A stretch of DNA of 31,106 nt from Tetrahymena elliotti 4EA (lineage: Eukaryota; Ciliophora; Oligohymenophorea; Hymenostomatida; Tetrahymenidae): assembly GCA_000231825.2 (NCBI GenBank), contig JH720342.1:22870-53975 (forward strand), given 5' to 3'. Position numbers and translations under genes: made by a program. Positions within the stretch are counted from its first letter, which is position 1. Every line of letters starts with the position of its first letter. The notes beneath the pieces are model-generated. The model ran no database searches. It was not told the origin of the DNA and worked only from the letters and a program-made list of their open reading frames with translations. Shown one piece after another: positions 11,600 to 22,400 of this stretch.

Positions 11600-14155
11600 A
11601 TGAAAAATCTTCATATAAATTATGATATCACTATTAATAGAAAGAACCTTTCTAAAATTTCTTCTTTTTTGAAAAGACTCAGTAAAGAAAAAAGAGTTAC
11701 TGATCAAATTGGGATTGAAGTATGGAACGAAGAAAAAAATCAAGATATTCAAATACTAGACAACAAAAACTTTGATCTTAAAACTGAAAATAATGAAAAA
11801 AATTAGATTAGCCTTATTTAATAAGACAAGAACAATGATAAAGTCTTACAATCAGAAATCAATTCAAGCATAAACAAAACTTAACTTAGGATAATTCCAA
11901 TAAAATTGAATAAATAAAAAAATAAGATAATGATTTGTCATCTTCTCCTAACGATGCGTCAATTTCATTCAATAAAAATTCTATTGAGATAGATTCATTG
12001 AAAAATGATAAAGAGCAAATTAGTTAAGGAGATTCTGAACCTTTGATTGAAGATGATAAGTAATCTTAATAAATACAAGAAAAAATTTAATTCCAAAGCT
12101 TCAATAAGTCTATTGAAAAAAATTAAGAAAGTTGGAATATGAATATTTCTGATATCTTACTAAAATTATAATTTTAAAGAATTTGAAAATGAAGAGTAAG
12201 ATAATTTAAATTAACAAGATGAATAGTTTGAGGATACCACTGAAAAGATTAAGGCAATATTTTACTACAGAGAATGGAATTAAGATAGATTTAATTAAGC
12301 AAATTAAAATTTAGTCTTAAGCTAAAATTTTGTAAAAAATCAAGATACCATATTTAGACAAATAGGTGAGTTGAATTATTATATCTGCAAATAATTTATT
12401 AGCATAGACAATGTAGATTTGTTTGTTGGGCACTTTCAAAACGATAAAGGAGTACTGTAAGATTACAATTGATTATTCTACTACTTCTTCAGATTTTAAA
12501 GATTAATCGATTTAACATTGCCATGTTAAAATATCTTAAGATATCTAAATTTTAATCATGGATAAAAAATGTTTCTTAATTTTTCAAAGGATGTCAAATT
12601 ATTTCCTTTTAGATATTGGAGCAAAGAATCCTTCAATTTAACAAACGATAATAAACCATTTCAACCATTAAATTTTTAAGCTTGTAAAAAATGTAAAAAG
12701 TGTGAAAAATAAGAATTTGATGAATGTGATGATGTTAAAAATTTAAAAAGATTTTAATAAAAATAGAATTAGATTTTAGATAAATTTGAAGAAAAATGTA
12801 TTTTTCTATGTGAATACATCAACAAAGGAGGAGAAGGAATAATATTTGTAGGATATAGAAAAAATTAAGCATAATAATATGATGACAATTTAATACTCAA
12901 AATCTTATTTGATATAAATGAAGAAGACATTTAATAAGAAATAGATATTATGAATCTCTTTGAAATGAATATAAATGTATTTAAATTGATTGATCATTTT
13001 AAAATTGAAGGTAATAGTCTCAACATCCATGTTTTGATTTTAGAAAAGTGTAAGTGCAGATTATTAGATCAATTAAATGTCTTTCAAAATAAAAAATCAT
13101 ATCCTTCAAATGAATTATTTAAAATTATTTTTGATTTGCTAGATGGATTGATATAACTTAGAGTATACAATATTCTTCACCTTGATATTAAGCCCTCAAA
13201 TATTCTACTTTCTAACTTAGGCAACTATGTTTACACTGATTTTGGAATGTCTTCTCTGAAAAAAACAAAATTAATAAATTCATATAAAAGGAGGAATATC
13301 TTATTATGAATCACCTGAGCAAAGAGAATGTGATCTGAATATTGATTTTAAATCTGATGTTTTTTCTTTAGGAAAGACAATAAATCAAATTATTTAAATA
13401 TATGAAAAATTCACACCTGATGATAAATCTAGAAAAGTTTGAAAGATATCATACAAAATGAGATGATTCAAAATCAAAAGAATTCAAGATAGAATTGTTT
13501 AGAAATACATGAATTGTTTCTTTTTTGAATTTATTAAAACAAAAAATAAGGAAATATTAAATTAGTATATTCCTAAAATTTAAAAAATTTTAAAATTGTC
13601 TTCATTTGATAAAAATAAAGACATTCCATATCTTAGATTTAAAGATTTACTACCATTTAAAACATTTCTATCTTTATTCAATTTCAATTAAAGATTTAAA
13701 TCTAATAGAAATTGTTACTCCTTTTAAAATTAAAGAATGTCATTCTCCTCCTTAGATAATTATTTAAAAAGTTTAAGACAATTTCTTTTAACTTTTAATT
13801 ATAAAAAAATACCTTAGTATACATTACTTTAATGCTCATTTCGATTCAAAGTTGCTATTATACCACTGGTTAATACTAAAAATCACTATAATATTCTCTA
13901 GTGTATCTTCCAATTTCTAAATAAATATTCAAAGAAAATCACCCTGATATTGCAACATCTCTCAATAATGTTGGGTTCTGCTATAAAAATCTTGGTGACA
14001 ACAAAATGTCCTTAGAATATTTATTGGAATCTCTTTAAATGATAAAATGATTATTCAAAGAAAATCACCCATGAATTGCTTTATCTCTGGAGTTGCAATG
14101 AAAATCTTGGCGACAACAAAAAGGCTAGAATATTAATTGGAATCTATGGAAAAAT
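11600..14155 (+). pseudogene. Protein kinase-TPR pseudogene
   Basis: The remains of a Ser/Thr kinase with C-terminal tetratricopeptide repeats, a common ciliate architecture. From ATG 11600 the frame shifts near 11860 and again near 12170, and meets TGA at 12470-12472. The kinase core is then readable: a glycine loop (INKGGEGIIFVGY, about 12821-12850), the VAIK-type lysine in LILKILFD (near 12899), the catalytic loop HLDIKPSNILL (13178 on) with Leu for the usual Arg, and DFG at 13238-13246. A further frameshift near 13280 moves GGISYYESPEQ and DVFSLGKTI into another register, which stops at TGA 13440-13442. At about 13930-14028 and 14053-14155 two TPR units follow (NNVGFCYKNLGDNK; KENHP), again with TGA between. 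At least three shifts and several stops make loss of function nearly certain, unless sequence errors are involved. Confidence 0.8.
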
Positions 14156-14621
14156 TAATATGGTTTTATAATTGAAAACTTAATTGTATGAAAAAAATAA
14201 AATTTTAACAAGTATTTATGTTATATTGATGAGTAAATTTTAAATTAAAAAAAGTAAAAATTGAAAATAAATATTGAAAAATCAAAGTAGAATTGAATGA
14301 GTTAATTTTCAGTAAGTTTTAATGGAAAAAATCTAGGCTTTTTGCATTAAGATTACTTACTATACTTTATTTAAATTTTTATAAGGTGTTTAAATTTGAC
14401 TTAGGCTTAAACCTTAAATAATTGTTAAAATTTTTCAATATTTGAAAAAGTTTAGTTTCTTTTATTTATTGAAAAGTACAAAAAGAATTAATTACATTTA
14501 TATTTTCAGACAGACAATAAAATTCCATATATTTTTTTTATTCTTCTTTGATTCTTTTAATTGCCTTTCAGAAAAATAATTTTGTTGAAAACATAAAAGT
14601 TGAGTTACATATTTGATAAAT

Positions 14622-14661
14622 TGATAGACAGACAATAGATAAATAGATAGATAGATAGAGA
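14622..14661. repeat. Imperfect GATA/GACA microsatellite
   Basis: About ten tetranucleotide units of GATA, with GACA and AATA variants and ending in GAGA, lie 60 bp beyond the 3' end of tRNA-Pro. It is an ordinary simple repeat, and a related GACA pair occurs near 14510. Confidence 0.75.
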
Positions 14662-14712
14662 GTAAAGAAAATACATTTTATTTCATAATTATATTTACTT
14701 TCATATTTAATC

Positions 14713-14720
14713 AAAAAAAA
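14713..14720 (-). terminator. Pol III T8 terminator of tRNA-Pro
   Basis: Eight A residues on the plus strand give T8 on the tRNA strand, starting two bases after the discriminator base. This is the normal RNA polymerase III stop signal. Confidence 0.85.
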
Positions 14721-14722
14721 TT

Positions 14723-14794
14723 GGGGTCGTCCGAGAATCGAACCCGGGACCTCTCGTACCCTAAACGAGAATCATGCCACTAGACCAACAACCC
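14723..14794 (-). tRNA. tRNA-Pro (anticodon AGG)
   Basis: A 72-nt intronless cloverleaf on the minus strand. The acceptor stem GGGTTGT pairs with ACGACCC, with one G-T pair. The D arm contains the A box TGGTCTAGTGGC. The anticodon stem CTCGT/ACGAG encloses the loop TTAGGGT, giving anticodon AGG at positions 34-36. The T arm carries the B-box core GGTTCGA. The discriminator base is C, as usual for eukaryotic tRNA-Pro, and CCA is not encoded. It would decode CCU and, with inosine at position 34, CCC and CCA. A T8 terminator follows two bases downstream. The GC-rich 72 bp stand out sharply from the AT-rich spacer. Confidence 0.97.
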
Positions 14795-15795
14795 TTAATC
14801 AATAATAAATTATCTAATAAACCCTTTGTTTTATAGCTTTTTACAAATTTCTTTTCTAAATGCTGTTTAAAAACGAATAAAATATTTTTTTTTTAATTTA
14901 CTTAAAATTGATTAAAAATTTTACATTAGAAATTTAAATATGTTTTTGCATAGCCTTAATTAATACACTAACTCATTTCTTGTTTGAAAGATTACTCAAA
15001 TATGACTTATAAATTTTAAATATAAAAATAAATGCAAAATATAACACTAAACTTCAATAAAATTAAGTAATTTTTATCAGATCAAGAGATCAAGGAGATT
15101 AAAATGGAATATAAATAAATGAGCATACTATTTTTTTAATTAAAGCATAATAAACTCAATAAATAAAATAGAAAACTAAAAATTAATGTATTAAACTAAA
15201 TTAATTCTCACAATCACAAACACTTTTTTTTTGAAATTAAAATTAAATTGATTTGAAAGAAGGTTGTTATTTAATTATAAACATATGGAAATATCTTAAT
15301 TTATCTGTCGAATTAACAATAGGTTTAAATTAAAAATAGCTTAAAATATTTAAAATGTATATATTTTATCCATAATTCTTGTGCTTTGCATTTCAGCATT
15401 AAAACTTTAATAAAATTAAAATAGTAAAAAGAATCAAAAAAAAATAAATATGGTTGCAATAAAAAAGTTTATTGGTTTGATTTTAAGTATGTTGCAAACA
15501 ATAAAAATTGATATTATTATTAAAAATTTTCCAACAAATTTACTAAATTATTTTTTCTTTATTTTGTTGTAAATCTCAAAAAAAATAAATAAATTTTTCT
15601 TTTGAAGAAAACTTTATCAACGAAATCTTTGCTTATCTCGAAATAGTATTTGGATAACTAAATCCTCTTAATAGATTAGCCTCTTAATAAAAGTAAATAG
15701 ATAGATTAATTAAGTGAGTTTCAATAAGTATTAAAACTTTACTATTTAAACAAATTAAAAGTATTGTTTATAAAAATATTTAGTATTTAATAATT
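14795..15795. other. AT-rich spacer
   Basis: About 1 kb lies between the 5' end of tRNA-Pro and the assembly gap. It is full of A and T runs and short direct words such as AAATAAATAAA. I see no frame, RNA gene or larger repeat here. Confidence 0.5.
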
Positions 15796-15899
15796 NNNNN
15801 NNNNNNNNNNNNNNNNNNNNNNNNNNNNNNNNNNNNNNNNNNNNNNNNNNNNNNNNNNNNNNNNNNNNNNNNNNNNNNNNNNNNNNNNNNNNNNNNNNN
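15796..15899. other. Assembly gap (104 N)
   Basis: A run of 104 unknown bases. The flanks are plain AT-rich spacer, so no gene is visibly interrupted, but anything inside it is invisible here. Confidence 0.99.
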
Positions 15900-16443
15900 T
15901 TAGAAATTTTGAAAGTAAAAATAAAACAATAAAAGTTTTTTTTTATTTATTCTTATTGTAGTTCGCTATTTAAAAATAGCTTAATTAGTTTTTTAAGATC
16001 TTTTCAACAATCAATGAAACAAGCTTGAAATAAAAGTTGAATTTTTCATTCATATTTTCATATCATGATTTTAATAGTTTATAAATCAAAGTTCAAATTT
16101 TAATTTCTTCAACAATAAATGAAAGAAATCTTTAATTTTATTCTTAATTTTAAATTTATTTTTTCAATTATTCACATTTAATGAACTTTAAGCTAATTCT
16201 AAACTAAATTAATTGATTGCAAAAATATATTAGATTTATAAATCAAAATAAAATTAGGAATAAGGATAAGAGTGTTATTTGTTTAATTTGATATGTGTGG
16301 GTGGGTGGGTAGGTAGGTAGTTAGTATAAATAAATACAAATTAAATAATCAAACAAAATAATTTTTTTTAACAAACAAAAAATGTCTTTTATATATTCTA
16401 AGAGAGTTTTTTCTATCCTATTTTAATTTAAAATAAAGTTAAT
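15900..16443. other. Downstream region of the SWR1-like gene
   Basis: AT-rich sequence after the remodeller stop codon, presumably its 3' UTR and terminator region. A G-rich tetranucleotide repeat at 16296-16324 is the only distinct element. One possible alternative last exon exists: GTAAAT at about 16473 could be a donor, with an acceptor ATAG in the 16420s, replacing the last few codons. Confidence 0.45.
16296..16324. repeat. GGGT/AGGT microsatellite
   Basis: Three GGGT units run into three AGGT-type units, a strikingly G-rich patch in 80% AT DNA, about 120-150 bp beyond the remodeller stop. The three G3 tracts plus GG could in principle form a quadruplex on the plus strand. Confidence 0.75.
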
Positions 16444-19400
16444 TCAATTAAATATAAAAAATACTGATTTATTTACTTCATCATTAAATTTGTCTTCCTC
16501 TTCAACATCTTCTTCTTCATCATCATCTTCAATGTCTTCATTTTCATTTTCTTCATCTTCTTCTTCATCGTCATGTTTACTGGATTTCTAAACGGGTGGA
16601 GGAGGTGCTTATTTTTCTACTTCAACTTCAACTTGATCTAAGAATCTAACTTTTTTCTTAACTTTGCTGGAATCTTTTCCACTTTTTAAGACGCTATTTT
16701 TGTTAGAATCGATTTCTTCTTCAATTTCTTGTTCTTCGAAGATTTCTTCCTCATTTTTATTTTTTTCTTAAGAATTCTTTAATTTCGAAGGCGATCCTTT
16801 ATCCAATAATTTATAATCATTTTATTTTCTATTAGAGTCTGAATCATTTTCTTCTATTTCAATTTCGACATCATCTTCTTCCTCATTTTCTTCATCTTCA
16901 TCATCTTAGCTTTTATTTGAATCCTTAGATTTCTTTCTAACTCTGTTAGAATCTTCTTCATTACTTTCATTATCCTCATCTTCATCTTCATCAAAGCTTT
17001 ATTTTTTTTCTTTCTTTGAAGTATTTGTTGGACTAGATGAAGGTGATGATTTATTTTTATTTCTGCTATTATAATAACCTTCTTGTTTAGAATCTTCTTC
17101 ATCCATATCATCATCCTCTTTAACTTTATCAATATCTTCATCTTCATCCTCATCCTCTTCTTCATCATCATCTTCCTCATCAAGTCCTCTCTTCTTGAAT
17201 GAAGAATTATTATTTCTCTAAGGAAGTATGCTATTATTCTCATCATCATCCTCATCATCATCTTTCTTAGCAGAGTTCTCATTCTCATAAACAAACTCCT
17301 CATCATCTTCCTCAATAGGATTTTATTTAATTTTTTCTTCTTCATTTTCTTCTTCCTCTTCATCATCTTCTTCATCAAGATCATCATCAAATAAATCATC
17401 ATCCATAAACTTATCCTCTCCATCATTCTAATGCAATTACTCTTCATTCTTTATAAACTTCAAACCATATTAAAATATAGGAGGGAATTTCTAAACATCA
17501 ACAGAGAACTACTTTTCCTTTTACTCTTCATCATCTTTATCCATAGCAGCTACTTCTGCAGCACCCTCAGTAACATACTCAATTTCTTCCATCTAAGCTT
17601 TCTTTAAAGCAACTGTATCTTCTTTATCCTCTACTTTTTCAAGTATTTTCTCCATTTATGATTTATCCTAATTAAAATCAATCAGTTTATTTAATAATTT
17701 GAGCAAAAAAATGATTTTACTATGTTGTCTTCTTATTTTTTCTAAGTTTGTCCAAGCATTCCTCCTAGAATTCCTCTCACGTCAAACTTAAACATAAAAA
17801 AAGAAATATTTTAGGTTGTTAAAAGCAACAAAAGATAAAGAATGAAGCATAAATGATTGATTGATAAATAATTACCTTTTCATAGAATTGAGTGTTGAAC
17901 ATACCTTCTTCCATAATATACTCATCTAATTTTCTCTTTTAAATACTCTTTAAAAGGATGTTTTCTTCAATAGTATATTCAGAAATTAGTCTATAAATGG
18001 AGACATTTCTTGTTTAACCAATTCTGTGACATCTATCCTAAGCTTATCTGTCCATAGCAGGATTCCAATCTGTATCATAAAAAACGACGACATTAGCTCC
18101 TGTCAAGTTAAGACCAATACCACCACTTCTTGTTGATGAAATAAAACAGAAAATACGAGGATCTCCATTAAATCTCTCAACAACCTTTTATCTATTTTCA
18201 ATTTTAGTAGAACCATCCAATCTAACATATGTGAAATTAAATAAGTTGAGAACATTCTCAAAAATATCAAGCATTCTAGACATCTAATTTAATCAATTAA
18301 TAAAAAAATTATGATTCATTGAAAAATATTATTAAAAATTACCTATGTGAAAATAAGAACTTTATCACCTCTTTATTTCAATTTCTTAAGCAACTAGATC
18401 ATAGTGTTTAGCTTACCACAATCATACATAAGTAATTTCTTACTAGGGAAACAAAGAGTTCTTCTAATATGACAGTAATGGAATTCCTTAGCAACTATAC
18501 TTAATTATTACTTCATAGTCTTATTAAATCTCTAATAGTAATTCTAAATTTTCATAAAAAAAACAAGTATTTTATTTCTTTCATTTTTCTTAAATATGAT
18601 AAAAAATTAATCATTAAAAGTCAAATCAAATAAATTAGGAAAGCTTTAAATTATATTTCAAAAAATTTTATTTTAATTAAAATAAATTGGTTATGAAAAT
18701 TCTAAGAAATTCATTTTAGTTATTTATAATTTCAAAGATAAATTATTCATCTAAATTTTATTGCTTTTCTCCATTGTAATAATATTAATCAAAGATATTC
18801 AAACATTATGATAATTAATTTTTAGCATTTTTAAAAATTTCATTAAATAAATGCAAGCAAGTAAAGCAATGAATAAATGAATGAATTTTTCTCTTTTTTA
18901 ATTAGTAAATTTCTTTTTCAATAAACAATAAACAAGCCATTTTATTCATTTTTGAATTGAAATCATTTTGTTTAAAAAATCTTTGTTAAGTAAATTAGTT
19001 TTAAATTTGCTTAGCATAATTATTCAGAGTTAGTTTGTTTATTATATTAAAATTTATTTTTTAATAATTCTATCAAATAATAAGGAAGTGGTGATGCTAT
19101 TTTTATTTTTATTTTCTCAAATCTAAATAAGAACAAATTATTTATTAACACTTTAAATTATTTTCTATTATTTGAAAAATAAAAATGAATTTTTTATAAA
19201 TTGTTTCTATTAGAATTTTAAATTTTAAGATATTCAATATAGCTCAATTTTAAATAGATATTTAATAACTTTCAAGATATCTTTTTGTCAAGCTTACCTC
19301 TTTCAAATTTAACGAGAAATTTTAAAAACAAAATAATTATAGAAGTAAATTCATTACATTTTTTTCTGAATCAAAAGGGGTGATTATGACTTCAGGAGGT

Positions 19401-22400
19401 TCAGCGATGGCTCTTTGAGCGAATGAGAATTCGTTAATTAGAACTCTAACAGAATCAAGAGCTTATTCGAATGTGAGAGTCTTGAATTCACTCATTTCGA
19501 TGTATGGATCTTTTACTTATTTAACTGTAAGGAAATCAATGGTGTCCATTCCATAGACGACATGATCACTTTATATTCTAGCTCTGTTAGATTTGTATAG
19601 TCTTTTTAATGATTATTGTTTAGTAAATTATTTAAGGATTCTCCATCTTTGAGCATAATAAGGAATATAGGAAGGCCAGTTTTCTTCGGAGAAGAGAACA
19701 TTATTCATTTCATAGAAATCATCAGCGATTGGCATGAGACTCTTTGCTCTTTATATATTATAAGCAGTTTTATTGAGTTCATTATTTATAAAATCTAATT
19801 TGAATGGGATGCGACTCTTTGTACTGTATAAAAAGTGAGAAAGGACAACAAGCTTTAATTTCATCGAAGTGAAAGGACTTTCAATAGTTCTTGCTTCGAA
19901 TAAATCAGGATGGTTACAAACTTTTTTGAGTTGCATGACAATATTCATTAAACCTAAAAAGTCTTATTATCTCATAGACATCTTAGTGTCATCTCTACTG
20001 ATAAATTCATCATAAAGATATCTTTGTCTTCTTGAAAGAGTACATTTTATTATATATTCAGTCTTTGTAGGAAGTTGCTTTTCTACATCTTTCTTTAGTC
20101 TTCTCAATAAAAATGGTCTCAAAATTGAATGCAATTTCTTCAATATTTCTTAACTAATTGGTAAGTTCTTTTACAGAGCCTATTGCATTGGAATAGAAAA
20201 CCTAATTTTCATTCATTTTACAATAAATTATTTTTATTTTTCTAAAAAAAGCCAAAAACAATTTTAAATTATTTTATTATTCAATTCAAACCAGTTAAAA
20301 ATCCAGCTATTTGGGTGCTGGGTTGGTTTAATATTTTTTTATTCTAAATGAAAAGTTTTATTTCATTTAAAAGAAAAAGAAGCTTTTTGAGGGGAAAAAT
20401 GAAAAAGATTGTTTTACCATTCCATAAAATCTGAATGAGAATCGAATATTCTAGGCATGAGGAAATGCAATAAAGACCATAGTTCTCCAACATCATTTTG
20501 TAATGGAGTACCTGTTAAGAGCAAACGATGCTTTGTGTGAAAGTTTAATAATACTTGCCATCTTTGAGATTTAAAATTTTTAATGTGTTGAGCTTCATCC
20601 AAGACCATGAAATACCATTTCTTTCTTCTGAAGATTTTTTGGTCTTGCAAAGCAATTTTATAAGAAGTAATGCAAACTTAGAAATGATTCGTTTTGCTCC
20701 AACCAGCTCTTTTGAGCTTTCTTTCTTTTGGAGAACCATAATATGTCATAATTTTAAATGCAGGACACCACTTTTTAAATTCAATTTCCCAATTTATCAA
20801 AATACTTGTTGGCACAATAATTAAATGAGGTCCCCAAATACCCTATTTAATTCAAAACAATTTCATCATTAAAAAAGCTATAAATCAATTCATCAATAAA
20901 TACTTTATTGCAAGCAAGATGAGCTAAAAGTGAGATTGTTTAGATTGTTTTACCGAGACCCATTTCATCAGCTAAAATACCATTCATTTTCTTTTATTAT
21001 AAAGTAGCTAACCAATTTTGTCCAATTAATTAATATTCTCTTAATCTTCCCTTCAATAAGAAAGGTTAAACTATAGTTGAATCATTTAAAGTTATTGCTT
21101 GTGGTTCAAAATCATGGAAAGGAAGCTTGATATTTCCGTATTTGCTAATTATTTATTAATAAAAATTAATACAACATTCCCTTTTAAAAATACAAATGAA
21201 TATTTTACTCTAATTCTTCTTCCTCTTCCTCCTCTTCGATTTCTTAGAGTTTTGGAGCTAGGTCGTTGGCAGATTAGAGTGGAGAAGGATTAATTTTAGA
21301 ATAAAGCATTTTATCAAAAGTGTAATTATTAAATCCATCTCTTTTTAATTAAATATTAATATTGTATTCTTTAGCTAAATCTTCATTTTATAACAATTCA
21401 TTTTCTAATTCTTCAATTCTTTTAAGCTCTTTCTCTATTTCTTCTTGTTCCTTTTTAATTTCTTCCAATTTTTTAGCTAATTGCTCTTGTTTTTCTTATT
21501 CTTATTTTTGTTTTTCTTCCTCTTCAGGACTCAATTAGTTCTCTTGTTTACTTTATTAAATTTCTTCTTCTAATTTAGCTTATTCTTCTTTAGCTTCTTT
21601 TTTTTATCTTTCTTCAATGTCTTCGAAATTCAAATTTATTTTCAAAATATGTTTCAATCAATTAAAAAAATACCTCTTTAATTTGACTTTGCTTTTGACT
21701 CTTCAACAGCTTTCTAAGTATCTAATTCAGGTATATCCTTAGTTAATTAAAGCAACTTACCAAGTTTCATAGACAATTACCATTATTCAGAAACTAAATT
21801 TTCTAAACGTTTTTGCTAATCCTCTTTTTATTCCTTTTAATATTCAATAACCTTCATGAATTTTTTAACCTTATGCATGCTTCTCCAGAAATATCTTTAA
21901 ACCATTTGGTTGCAAGATTCAGCTATTTTTTTAATTCTCTTTGCTTCTTCCTTAAATTTTAATTAAATAATATTCAATAATATATTAACTTAAACTAATA
22001 TTCTACTTTTATCTTTTATTCCTTAGACTGTCTCAAATTAGACAACGCAGTCATAGAATGTTTTGCAATTTTTCTAGTTTAAAATTTAAAGTAACTTCTT
22101 CTCTTCTAAAAGTATTCTGCAGTCTCATGCTAAATGTTAAATTAAATAATAATTATTTTCTCTATTTCATATTTCACTAAAAACCTTCAAATCGTCAAAA
22201 AAACAAATAACTCATTCGAAAACAAATGAAAAAATAATTTTTCTTTTTATTCTTCAAATAAAATGTATTATCCTTCCAACCAAAATATTTTAAAAGCTTT
22301 CATTTAAAATTAATAAAAAAATTGAAAATTTTCAATATATCTCAAAGTTCTCTTTAAAAGCTGAAAGCTACTGTATATCTTTAAAAGGTTTTGATTTAAA

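Larger units (their letters stand above)
14156..14722. other. AT-rich spacer with GATA microsatellite
   Basis: No gene is seen between the TPR remnant and the tRNA. It holds an imperfect GATA/GACA tetranucleotide repeat and the Pol III terminator of the tRNA, both listed separately. Confidence 0.5.

Noticed and set aside
16854..17447. A 197-codon Met/Lys-rich minus-strand ORF under standard stops
   Set aside because: It is the shifted-register shadow of the acidic tail of the remodeller; the real register gives Asp/Glu-rich sequence continuous with the upstream exons.
20545..20824. ORFs on both strands overlapping the DEAQ-box exon
   Set aside because: They are other-frame shadows of exon 8, whose register carries the SNF2 motifs.
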